Part shown: positions 1 to 6,871 of the stretch, piece after piece
How positions within the stretch are numbered: position 1 is the stretch's first letter
Layout of the letters: each line of letters opens with the position of its first letter
Source of the DNA: Roseovarius gaetbuli
GTDB taxonomy: Bacteria; Pseudomonadota; Alphaproteobacteria; Rhodobacterales; Rhodobacteraceae
Direction of reading: 5' to 3'
DNA length: 40,568 nucleotides
NCBI RefSeq assembly: GCF_900172365.1
Contig: NZ_FWFJ01000035.1
Location: forward strand, 1-40,568
Notes under the pieces: model-generated
Databases searched by the model: none
Told to the model about the DNA's origin: nothing
The model's input: only the letters and a program-made list of their open reading frames with translations
Position numbers and translations under genes: made by a program

Positions 1-48
1 CCTCAGAAAAATGAGCCTCCGACCCGGCTGCGGCTCATTTTTCTGAGG
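1..48. repeat. Long perfect inverted repeat at the window start
   Basis: Bases 1-17 and 32-48 are perfect reverse complements (17-bp arms, 14-nt loop). The left arm begins CCTCAGAAAAATGAGCC. It could be a two-way terminator for a gene lying left of the window, but no clear T-run follows it on the plus strand. A second small hairpin (TCCGACT / AGTCGGA) lies at 86-102. The function is inferred only from the structure. Confidence 0.6.
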
Positions 49-179
49 GTACGATCATAAAGCGATTCTTTCACGCTGAAGCGGGTCCGACTGGAAGTCG
101 GAGGGTTTGCTCCACGGCGTGGATACTAAAAAAACTGCCGTTCAGCAGCCACCGGTCGATTTTTGCCGCCTGAATAAAT

Positions 180-195
180 TTTACCAATTGATAAA
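180..195. promoter_or_regulatory. Degenerate RutR-like palindrome before preT
   Basis: TTTACCAATTGATAAA, centred about 60 bp before the preT start, matches the RutR-type pattern TTGACCA-N2-TGGTCAA at 11 of 14 defined positions and sits in an AT-rich stretch (179-196 is itself an imperfect palindrome). With two near-perfect boxes elsewhere in the locus it is a candidate operator for preT. The match is imperfect, so the assignment is an inference. Confidence 0.4.
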
Positions 196-246
196 ATTTT
201 AAATCGTGGAATACTGCACTCAGCCATCCAATCCATGGAGACCGCC

Positions 247-1569
247 ATGAGTGATACAGCGTTGACCCCCGGCATCCGTGCCGGTCGCCTTGATCCCGCA
301 GAGCTTGCCGATAACTTCGCCGACCTGCACCCCGTGCTTGATGATCACGAAGCCCTTGTCGCGGCGGACCGCTGTTATTTCTGCCACGATGCGCCCTGCA
401 TCACCGCCTGCCCCACCGATATCGACATCCCGCTTTTCATCCGCCAGATCGCCACCGGCACGCCCGAGGCCGCGGCACGAACCATCCTCGACCAGAACAT
501 CCTTGGCGGCATGTGCGCCCGTGTCTGCCCGACCGAGACCCTGTGCGAACAGGCCTGTGTGCGAGAGGCCGCCGAAGGCAAGCCCGTTCTGATCGGACGC
601 CTTCAGCGCTATGCCACCGACACCCTGATGGCGCATGGCACGCATCCGTTCGTGCGCGCCGCGCCCACCGGCAAATCGGTTGCGGTTGTCGGCGCCGGTC
701 CCGCCGGTCTTGCCTGCGCGCACCGTCTGGCGATGCATGGCCATGACGTGACCCTCTATGACAGCCGCGACAAACCCGGTGGCCTGAACGAATTTGGCAT
801 CGCCGCCTATAAAAGCACCGACGATTTTGCCGCGAGAGAGGTCGACTGGCTTCTTCAGATCGGCGGCATCACTTTGCAGACCGGCAAACGGCTGGGTCGC
901 GAACTATTGCTGAGTGATCTGCGCGACGCGCATGATGCCGTGTTTCTTGGCATAGGTCTTGGTGGCGTGAACGCGCTTGGGCTTGAGGGCGAAGACAGGG
1001 TGGGCATGCGCGACGCGGTCGATTTCATAGCCGAGCTGCGACAGGTCAGTGATCTTGCCACCCTGCCCATCGGGCGCGACGTGGTGGTGATCGGCGGCGG
1101 CATGACGGCGGTGGATGCTGCCGTACAGGCCCGTCTGTTGGGCGCGCTGAACGTCACCCTTGTCTATCGCCGGGGCCGCGAGCGGATGAATGCCAGCCGC
1201 TTCGAACAGGATCTTGCCGCCTCCAAGGGCGTGCGCATCATCACCAATGCCAGCCCGATTGCCGTGCATGGCAACGGCGCGGTCCGCGAGATTGAATTTG
1301 AATATACCGATGACGCGCTGACCGCGACCGGCCAGACCTTTCGCCTTGCCGCCGATCAGGTCTTCAAGGCCATCGGTCAGTCCCTTGAATGTGGCGACCT
1401 GCCCGATCTTGAAGGTCGCAAGATCGCCGTGACCGGCGCCGGGCGCACAAGCGCGCCGGGGGTCTGGGCGGGGGGTGATTGTGCCACGGGCGGTGATGAC
1501 CTTACCGTGACGGCGGTGGCCCAGGGGCGCGATGCGGCGATGGATATTCATGCTACACTGCTCGGATAA
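247..1569 (+). CDS. preT: NAD-dependent dihydropyrimidine dehydrogenase subunit PreT
   Basis: This is the flavin and NAD(H)-binding subunit of the cytosolic dihydropyrimidine dehydrogenase that reduces uracil or thymine to the dihydro form, the first step of reductive pyrimidine breakdown. About 440 residues are encoded, as usual for PreT/GltD-like proteins. Eight N-terminal cysteines (about C43, 46, 51, 55 and 90, 94, 100, 104) form the adrenodoxin-reductase-like Fe-S region. A GAGPAG FAD motif lies near residue 150 and a second nucleotide motif, VVVIGGGMTAVDAA, near 280. I chose the ATG at 247 because GGAG at 236-239 is well spaced; an in-frame ATG at 235 is possible. preA lies downstream, separated by a methyltransferase gene. 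Confidence 0.88.
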   Translation: MSDTALTPGIRAGRLDPAELADNFADLHPVLDDHEALVAADRCYFCHDAPCITACPTDIDIPLFIRQIATGTPEAAARTILDQNILGGMCARVCPTETLCEQACVREAAEGKPVLIGRLQRYATDTLMAHGTHPFVRAAPTGKSVAVVGAGPAGLACAHRLAMHGHDVTLYDSRDKPGGLNEFGIAAYKSTDDFAAREVDWLLQIGGITLQTGKRLGRELLLSDLRDAHDAVFLGIGLGGVNALGLEGEDRVGMRDAVDFIAELRQVSDLATLPIGRDVVVIGGGMTAVDAAVQARLLGALNVTLVYRRGRERMNASRFEQDLAASKGVRIITNASPIAVHGNGAVREIEFEYTDDALTATGQTFRLAADQVFKAIGQSLECGDLPDLEGRKIAVTGAGRTSAPGVWAGGDCATGGDDLTVTAVAQGRDAAMDIHATLLG

Positions 1570-1593
1570 ACCACAATTGGCGAGGGCATCGGA

Positions 1594-2421
1594 ATGAGCC
1601 TTACAGAAACAGATATCGCCCGGCACTATGGCAAGCGCGGGCTTTATGAACGGATCATCACCGGCTTGGCAGAGCTTGGTAAATCAGAGGAAAGTCTGAC
1701 GCCCGAGGATCTGAAGGCGGTGGATGAGTTCCATATCGGCGGGATCGAGGCGACACGGGATCTGATGGCGCAGATCGATATCGGCCCGCAAAGCCGCGTT
1801 CTCGATATCGGCTCTGGCATCGGCGGTCCGGCGCGGCATATGGCCCACAGCCATGGCGCGGCCGTAACCGGGCTGGACCTGACCCCCGAATATGTGGAAA
1901 CCGCGCGCAGATTGACAACACTGGTCGGGCTGAGCCCTGAATTTGTGGTCGGCAGCGCTCTGGACATGCCGTTTGACGACCGGAACTTTGATGTTGCGAC
2001 CTTGATCCATGTGGGCATGAACCTGCCCGACAAGCCGAAACTCTTTTCCGAGGTGGCGCGCATCCTGCGACCCGGCGGCACCTTTGCTGTCTATGATGTG
2101 ATGCAGCTCGGAGGCGCACATCCGGAGTTTCCCGTGCCCTGGGCAAGCTCCGCCGACACATCGTTTCTGGATGCACCGGAAACCTATCTTGCGGCCGCAG
2201 ACAAGGTCGGCCTCACCTTGGTGGCGCAACGCGAGCGCGTCGCATTTGCCCGCGATTTCTTTGACCGCCTCTCGGCCAGCCTGCAGGGGGCAAGCCCGCC
2301 CCCTGTCGGGCTTGGCCTGCTGATGGGCGAGGACGCGCAATTGAAAATCCGGAATATGGTCAAATCCATAGGTGCCGGTGACATCGCACCCGTCGAAATG
2401 ATCTTTCGCTTGCCCGGCTAA
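1594..2421 (+). CDS. SAM-dependent class I methyltransferase (UbiE-like)
   Basis: A 275-residue soluble protein with a class I methyltransferase core. Motif I VLDIGSGIGG lies at about 69-78, an acidic strand-2 end follows (TGLDLTP), and the post-motif III region reads LRPGGTFAVYDV. The overall pattern resembles the UbiE / sarcosine-dimethylglycine methyltransferase group (Methyltransf_11). It lies 24 bp after preT and 33 bp before preA on the same strand, so it is probably cotranscribed with both dehydrogenase subunits. No methylation step belongs to the known reductive pyrimidine pathway, so the substrate is unknown; a role on a methylated base or a detoxified intermediate is only a guess. 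Confidence 0.8.
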   Translation: MSLTETDIARHYGKRGLYERIITGLAELGKSEESLTPEDLKAVDEFHIGGIEATRDLMAQIDIGPQSRVLDIGSGIGGPARHMAHSHGAAVTGLDLTPEYVETARRLTTLVGLSPEFVVGSALDMPFDDRNFDVATLIHVGMNLPDKPKLFSEVARILRPGGTFAVYDVMQLGGAHPEFPVPWASSADTSFLDAPETYLAAADKVGLTLVAQRERVAFARDFFDRLSASLQGASPPPVGLGLLMGEDAQLKIRNMVKSIGAGDIAPVEMIFRLPG

Positions 2422-2454
2422 GCGGCAACCCCAACAGGGAAAGGAAACAGCCCA

Positions 2455-3759
2455 ATGGCCAATCTCGAAACCACCTTTATCGGCATCAAATCCCCCAACC
2501 CGTTCTGGCTTGCCTCGGCGCCGCCAACGGACAAGGAATACAACGTCCACCGCGCGTTCGAGGCCGGCTGGGGCGGGGTCGTCTGGAAAACCCTGGGCGA
2601 GGCCGGGCCGCCGGTGGTCAACGTCAACGGCCCGCGGTACGGCGCAATCTACGGCGCGGATCGTCGTCTTTTGGGGCTCAATAATATTGAGCTGATCACC
2701 GATCGCCCGCTTGAAGTGAACCTTGAGGAAATGAAGCGGGTCAAGCGCGACTGGCCCGACCGCGCCCTCATTGCGTCGCTGATGGTCCCGGTCAATGAGG
2801 ACGCCTGGAAAGACATCCTGCACCGGGTCGAGGATACCGGCTGTGACGGGGTCGAGCTCAATTTTGGTTGTCCGCACGGGATGAGCGAACGCGGCATGGG
2901 AAGTGCCGTGGGCCAGGTGCCCGAATACGTCGGCCAGGTGGCCCATTGGTGCAAGAAACACAGTGACCTGCCGGTGATCGTCAAGCTGACGCCGAACATC
3001 ACCGACATCCGCAAACCCGCGCAGGCCGCCAAAAAGGGCGGCGCCGATGCGGTAAGTCTGATCAACACGATCAACTCGATCACGTCGGTCGATCTGGACC
3101 TGTTTGCGCCGGAACCCACGATCGACGGGCAAGGCGCGCATGGCGGATATTGCGGGCCGGCGGTGAAACCAATCGCGCTCAACATGGTGGCGGAAATCGC
3201 CCGTGATCCGGCAACGGCAGGCCTGCCGATCAGTGGCATCGGCGGGGTAACCACCTGGCGCGACGCGGCCGAATTCATGGCGCTTGGGGCGGGCAACGTT
3301 CAGGTCTGCACGGCGGCCATGACCTATGGCTTCAAGGTGGTGCAGGAGATGATGTCAGGCCTGTCGCAATATATGGACGAAAAGGGGTTTACGTCGACCG
3401 AGCAACTGATCGGGCGGGCCGTGCCGAATGTGGTGAACTGGCAGGATCTGAACCTCAACTACGTGGCCAAGGCCAAGATCAACCAACAGGACTGTATCAA
3501 ATGCGGGCGGTGCTATGCGGCCTGTGAAGATACCTCGCATCAGGCAATTTCAATGTCCGAAGATCGCGTGTTCGAGGTCAAGGACGACGAATGCGTAGCC
3601 TGCAACCTTTGCGTCAATGTCTGCCCGGTTGAGGGGTGCATAACGATGGAACAAATGCCAGCGGGCGAGATTGATCCGCGTACCGGCAAGGTAGTACAAG
3701 AGGACTACACCAACTGGACAACCCACCCCAACAATCCGGGCGCCTGTGCCGCAGAGTGA
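2455..3759 (+). CDS. preA: NAD-dependent dihydropyrimidine dehydrogenase subunit PreA
   Basis: This is the catalytic FMN and Fe-S subunit that pairs with PreT to reduce uracil or thymine. It has 434 residues: a dihydroorotate-dehydrogenase-like barrel (about 1-320) with the substrate loop ELNFGCPHGMSERGMG, then a ferredoxin-like tail with two cysteine sets (CIKCGRCYAAC and CVACNLCVNVCP) for two 4Fe-4S clusters. The loop that in mammalian DPD reads GMGLACGQ with the catalytic cysteine reads GMGSAVGQ here, with Val near residue 152. The start is supported by AAAGGAAA upstream of ATG 2455. Two strong palindromes follow the stop and probably end the transcript. Confidence 0.92.
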   Translation: MANLETTFIGIKSPNPFWLASAPPTDKEYNVHRAFEAGWGGVVWKTLGEAGPPVVNVNGPRYGAIYGADRRLLGLNNIELITDRPLEVNLEEMKRVKRDWPDRALIASLMVPVNEDAWKDILHRVEDTGCDGVELNFGCPHGMSERGMGSAVGQVPEYVGQVAHWCKKHSDLPVIVKLTPNITDIRKPAQAAKKGGADAVSLINTINSITSVDLDLFAPEPTIDGQGAHGGYCGPAVKPIALNMVAEIARDPATAGLPISGIGGVTTWRDAAEFMALGAGNVQVCTAAMTYGFKVVQEMMSGLSQYMDEKGFTSTEQLIGRAVPNVVNWQDLNLNYVAKAKINQQDCIKCGRCYAACEDTSHQAISMSEDRVFEVKDDECVACNLCVNVCPVEGCITMEQMPAGEIDPRTGKVVQEDYTNWTTHPNNPGACAAE

Positions 3760-3765
3760 GACCCA

Positions 3766-3817
3766 AGATTTTTCGTCGAAAAATCTCAATCCAAGAAAAT
3801 TCGGCGAATTTTCTTGG
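3766..3817. terminator. Twin palindromes between convergent genes
   Basis: Two adjacent near-perfect palindromes follow preA: 3766-3786 (10-bp arms starting AGATTTTTCG, 1-nt centre) and 3791-3817 (13-bp arms starting CCAAGAAAATTCG, 1-nt centre). Both have A/T-rich arms and lie exactly between preA and the minus-strand small gene ending at 3820, so a two-way terminator is likely. The core of the second palindrome is repeated at 29253-29277 inside another intergenic repeat. Confidence 0.65.
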
Positions 3818-3819
3818 TC

Positions 3820-4050
3820 CTAAAACAGGATACGGATGGGGCCAGAATGGCAGACCACGACAAACTGATCCGCCGTCTGAATCAGATGAAAGCCGCGACA
3901 CTTGACCTCTTGCATAAAGCGGTCTCGGCCAACCTCGCGATCAACCCACGCGAGGGACCGTCGCACCACAGCGCCCTTTCGCGCCGATTTGGCGGAAAAC
4001 AATTGAGCGATCCAGGGCTCATTCGGGGCATGGCGGGTCATCATGTTCAT
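3820..4050 (-). CDS. Small conserved-looking protein, function unknown
   Basis: A 76-residue basic protein without membrane segment or signal peptide. It reads naturally on the minus strand (for example WIAQLFSAKSARKGAVVRR, then a hydrophobic end HLIQTADQFVVVCHSG) and has a usable ribosome site (AGGA, 8 nt before ATG 4050). From memory, related small proteins in Rhodobacteraceae are often labelled N-(5'-phosphoribosyl)anthranilate isomerase, but at this length that enzyme barrel is impossible, so I do not adopt the name. It starts about 35 bp after the rutR stop on the same strand and probably shares its transcript. A plus-strand reading at 3847-4089 overlaps it and looks less protein-like. 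Confidence 0.55.
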   Translation of the reverse strand: MNMMTRHAPNEPWIAQLFSAKSARKGAVVRRSLAWVDREVGRDRFMQEVKCRGFHLIQTADQFVVVCHSGPIRILF

Positions 4051-4085
4051 GCCCGGTATCCTGCCGATTCGAGGTTAATCCAAGC

Positions 4086-4703
4086 TTAAGGCCTCAGCAA
4101 ACGGCGAAACATCATATCAAGATGCGCGCGCGCCCCGCCCTCTACATCTGCCTCTCCCATCAAAACTCGCACCTGTGCGGCGAAATCGGCATAATGCTGC
4201 GTCGTGGCCCAAATCGAAAATATCAGATGCCGCGCATCCATCTGCGCCAGCTTACCCGCCGCCATCCAGCCCTCGAACAGGGTTGAAGTTTCATCCACCA
4301 GCGGTTTCAGTCCCGCCTCAAGATGCGGCCCGATGCGCGGCGCGCCCTGAATGATCTCGTTGGCAAACAGGCGGCTTTCTCGGGGAAACTCTCGGCTCAT
4401 CTCAAGCTTTCGATGCACATAGCGCAGGATTTCCTCAAGTGGGTCACCCTCAGGGTCAATCTCTCGCATGGGGGCCAGCCAGGTATCCATCAGCCCGTTC
4501 AAAAGCGTGATATGGATCTCTTCCTTGCCAGTGAAATAATAGAGGATATTGGGCTTGCTCAGCCCCGCACAGGTTGCGATCTGATCCAGCGTCGCCCCGC
4601 GATACCCATGCGTCGAGAACACCTCCAGCGCAGCATCGAGAATAAGCTTGCGATTGCGCTTTTGGATGCGGCTTGGCTTTCGGGTCGGGCTGGCGGTGTT
4701 CAT
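4086..4703 (-). CDS. rutR: RutR-like TetR family pyrimidine regulator
   Basis: A 205-residue DNA-binding regulator. The N-terminal TetR helix-turn-helix (about 15-62, ending LSKPNILYYFTGKEE) is followed by the RutR/YcdC-type ligand domain. Several segments agree with E. coli RutR as I remember it, including DTWLAP, KLEMSREFPRESRLF and the end motif HLIFSIWATTQHYADFA. RutR senses uracil or thymine and binds TTGACCA-N2-TGGTCAA; such boxes lie in this locus. I chose ATG 4703 because GGAG is correctly spaced before it; an ATG at 4718 lies further up. It follows a second TetR gene by 38 bp and is probably cotranscribed with it. Confidence 0.85.
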   Translation of the reverse strand: MNTASPTRKPSRIQKRNRKLILDAALEVFSTHGYRGATLDQIATCAGLSKPNILYYFTGKEEIHITLLNGLMDTWLAPMREIDPEGDPLEEILRYVHRKLEMSREFPRESRLFANEIIQGAPRIGPHLEAGLKPLVDETSTLFEGWMAAGKLAQMDARHLIFSIWATTQHYADFAAQVRVLMGEADVEGGARAHLDMMFRRLLRP

Positions 4704-4741
4704 CGGTTTCTCCGGCATGGTCCTGCCTAGCATGGGCCATT

Positions 4742-5389
4742 TCACGCGCCGGGGGAAGGCTGGGCGCCGATCCCCTTGAGGATAATGCCCTTGACCGTTT
4801 CCTTGGCCGCCGCCCATTGCACGTCGGACAGAGGGCGCCCCCCATTCAGGGTCTCGATCTGATGGCCGAAATCGGCATAATGCTGAGTCGTCGCCCAGAG
4901 CATGTACAAAAGATGGCGCGGATCGACCGCGTCCATTTTACCCTCGGCGATCCAGCGGCGGATCACATCCATACGCCCCTCGGTCCACTCCACCAGGGTC
5001 GTTTCAAGATAGTCCTGAATGACCGGCGCACGATGCATGACCTCGGACGCCCAAACCTTTGAACCCGCCGGATGACGGCGGCTGATTTCCATCTTGGCAT
5101 CAATATATGCGCCCAAGCCCTCAACCGGGCCGGGGGCAGCGTCAAAGACATCCGCCGCCTTGAGCCAATCGAGAAAAATCGCCTGCACCACCTGCCGATA
5201 AAGCGATTCCTTGGTGGGGAAGTAATAATGAAGGTTGGCCTTGGGCAACCCGGCCATATCGGCGATCAACTGCATCGTGGCCCCGCCAAACCCGGCCTCT
5301 GCAAAGACTTTCTCGGCGGCCTCAAGAATAAGCCTTTCATTCTCTCGACGGATATCCTTGCGGCTCAGCGGGCGGGAAGACGCAGTCAT
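4742..5389 (-). CDS. Second TetR family regulator, RutR paralogue
   Basis: A 215-residue TetR protein with an N-terminal helix-turn-helix (about 18-65, LPKANLHYYFPTKESLYR) and the same class of C-terminal domain as the neighbouring RutR: it also carries HLLYMLWATTQHYADFGHQIE. The two are therefore likely paralogues, but helix 3 and the ligand-pocket region differ, so they may sense different intermediates. It begins at the divergent promoter with the carbamoylase operon, where two palindromic operators lie between the starts, suggesting control of both directions. It could instead be the true regulator of the hydrolytic branch while rutR controls preTA; sequence alone cannot decide. Confidence 0.85.
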   Translation of the reverse strand: MTASSRPLSRKDIRRENERLILEAAEKVFAEAGFGGATMQLIADMAGLPKANLHYYFPTKESLYRQVVQAIFLDWLKAADVFDAAPGPVEGLGAYIDAKMEISRRHPAGSKVWASEVMHRAPVIQDYLETTLVEWTEGRMDVIRRWIAEGKMDAVDPRHLLYMLWATTQHYADFGHQIETLNGGRPLSDVQWAAAKETVKGIILKGIGAQPSPGA

Positions 5390-5412
5390 CGCAGATCGCT
5401 TTCAGAAATTTC

Positions 5413-5428
5413 TTGACCAGTTGGTCAA
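5413..5428. promoter_or_regulatory. RutR-type operator, perfect palindrome
   Basis: TTGACCAGTTGGTCAA matches the known RutR box (TTGACCA-N2-TGGTCAA) at all 14 defined positions. It begins 23 bp before the minus-strand TetR gene starting at 5389, so it probably gives autoregulation and may also act on the plus-strand operon. Confidence 0.8.
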
Positions 5429-5445
5429 CCTATGATGCTCTTTTC

Positions 5446-5461
5446 TTGACCATACGGTCAG
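5446..5461. promoter_or_regulatory. Second RutR-type operator
   Basis: TTGACCATACGGTCAG matches the RutR pattern at 12 of 14 positions. Its start is 33 bp from the start of the perfect box, about three helical turns, so both would lie on the same DNA face. It is about 65 bp upstream of the carbamoylase start at 5525 and could overlap that promoter. Confidence 0.7.
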
Positions 5462-5524
5462 GAACCGCTCGATTGCAAGAGGCCGCTCATCGGCCCGCAT
5501 GACCCGACACCCAGGAGATTTCAG

Positions 5525-6775
5525 ATGGCAGCCCCCGGCGAGAACCTCAAGATCAACCCAGATCGCCTTTGGGATAGCCTGATGGAGATGGCCAAGATCG
5601 GCCCCGGCGTGGCGGGCGGCAACAACCGCCAGACGCTGACCGATGAAGACGGCGAAGGGCGCAAGCTATTCCAGTCCTGGTGCGAGGATGCGGGCCTTGC
5701 CATGGGGCTGGACAGCATGGGCAACATGTTTGCCCGGCGAGAGGGAACCGACAAGGACGCACTCCCGGTTTATGTCGGTTCCCACCTCGACACCCAACCG
5801 ACGGGCGGCAAATACGACGGCGTGCTTGGCGTGCTTGGGGGGCTTGAGATCATCCGCACGATGAATGACCTTGGCATCAAGACCAAACACCCCATCGTCG
5901 TGACCAACTGGACCAACGAAGAGGGCACGCGCTTTGCCCCGGCGATGCTTGCCTCGGGGGTTTTTGCCGGGGTCCACGCCCAGGACTGGGCCGAGGACCG
6001 CACCGATGCCGAAGGCACCCGCTTTGGCGACGAGCTTGACCGGATCGGCTGGCGCGGAGACGAACCCGTGGGCGCACGCAAGATGCACGCGTTCTTCGAA
6101 CTGCATATCGAACAGGGCCCCATTCTTGAGGCCGAAGGCAAGGACATCGGCGTGGTCACCCATGGCCAGGGCCTTAGCTGGACCCAGGTCACGATCGAAG
6201 GCAATGCCAGCCATACCGGATCAACCCCGATGCCAATGCGCAAGAACGCCGGGCTTGGCATGGCGCGGGTGCTGGAACTTGTCGAACAGATCGCCCTGTC
6301 CCACGCCCCCGATGCGGTGGGCGCGGCAGGGCATATCGACATCTTCCCCAACTCGCGCAACGTGATCCCCGGCAAGGCGGTGTTTACCGTCGATTTCCGT
6401 TCGCCCGACAAGGCGGTGATCGAGGAGATGGAAAAAATGCTGCGCATGGGGGCATCCGATATCTGTGGCCAGATGGGCCTTAGCATCGCCTTTGAAAAGG
6501 TCGGCGGATTTGATCCGGTGACCTTTGACGAGGGCTGTGTTGCGGCCGTGCGGGGCGCCGCCGAACGGCTGGGCTATTCCCACCGCGATCTGATCTCGGG
6601 CGCCGGCCACGACGCCTGCTGGATCAACCGGGTGGCGCCGACGGCTATGGTGATGTGCCCCTGTGTGGACGGGTTGTCGCACAACGAGGCGGAAGAGATT
6701 TCGCGGGAATGGGCGGCTGCGGGAACCGATGTTCTGATGCATGCGGCGTTGGAGACTGCGGAGGTGGTGGAATAA
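5525..6775 (+). CDS. Zn-dependent N-carbamoyl-beta-alanine amidohydrolase (carbamoylase family)
   Basis: A 416-residue cytosolic M20-type hydrolase of the hydantoinase/carbamoylase/allantoate amidohydrolase family. The metal-site pattern is intact: GSHLDTQPTGGKYDG (about H87 and D98), NEEGTRF (E132/E133), FELHIEQGP and a C-terminal SHNEAEE. In this context the likely reaction is hydrolysis of N-carbamoyl-beta-alanine (or its methyl form from thymine), the last step of the reductive pyrimidine pathway. Allantoate amidohydrolase is the main alternative, but no purine genes are near. AGGAG lies 7 nt before ATG 5525. The next gene encodes the preceding enzyme, dihydropyrimidinase. Confidence 0.85.
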   Translation: MAAPGENLKINPDRLWDSLMEMAKIGPGVAGGNNRQTLTDEDGEGRKLFQSWCEDAGLAMGLDSMGNMFARREGTDKDALPVYVGSHLDTQPTGGKYDGVLGVLGGLEIIRTMNDLGIKTKHPIVVTNWTNEEGTRFAPAMLASGVFAGVHAQDWAEDRTDAEGTRFGDELDRIGWRGDEPVGARKMHAFFELHIEQGPILEAEGKDIGVVTHGQGLSWTQVTIEGNASHTGSTPMPMRKNAGLGMARVLELVEQIALSHAPDAVGAAGHIDIFPNSRNVIPGKAVFTVDFRSPDKAVIEEMEKMLRMGASDICGQMGLSIAFEKVGGFDPVTFDEGCVAAVRGAAERLGYSHRDLISGAGHDACWINRVAPTAMVMCPCVDGLSHNEAEEISREWAAAGTDVLMHAALETAEVVE

Positions 6776-6777
6776 TC

Positions 6778-6838
6778 GGGGGCGCTGCCCCCGTCGCGCA
6801 AGCGCGACTCCCCCGGGATATTTCCAGCAAGAAGAAAC
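6778..6838. repeat. Modular palindromic intergenic repeat, copy A
   Basis: It consists of GGGGGCGCTGCCCCC (6778-6792), a perfect small hairpin GTCGCGC-AA-GCGCGAC (6793-6808), then CCCCCGGGATATTTCCAGC and AAGAAGAAA (to 6838). The outer parts recur at 13901 and, in reverse, at 29224, while the central hairpin differs in each. It lies between carbamoylase and dihydropyrimidinase in one operon. Confidence 0.7.
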
Positions 6839-6871
6839 GCAAAGACGATCTATGACAAACGGAGACATGAC

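Noticed and set aside
1684..3141. 485-codon minus-strand open frame across the methyltransferase and preA genes
   Set aside because: It is a GC-rich shadow of two well-supported plus-strand genes and its translation has no recognisable domain.
3814..4089. Plus-strand 91-codon frame between preA and rutR
   Set aside because: It starts inside the twin palindromes and the overlapping minus-strand frame has a better ribosome site and more protein-like composition.
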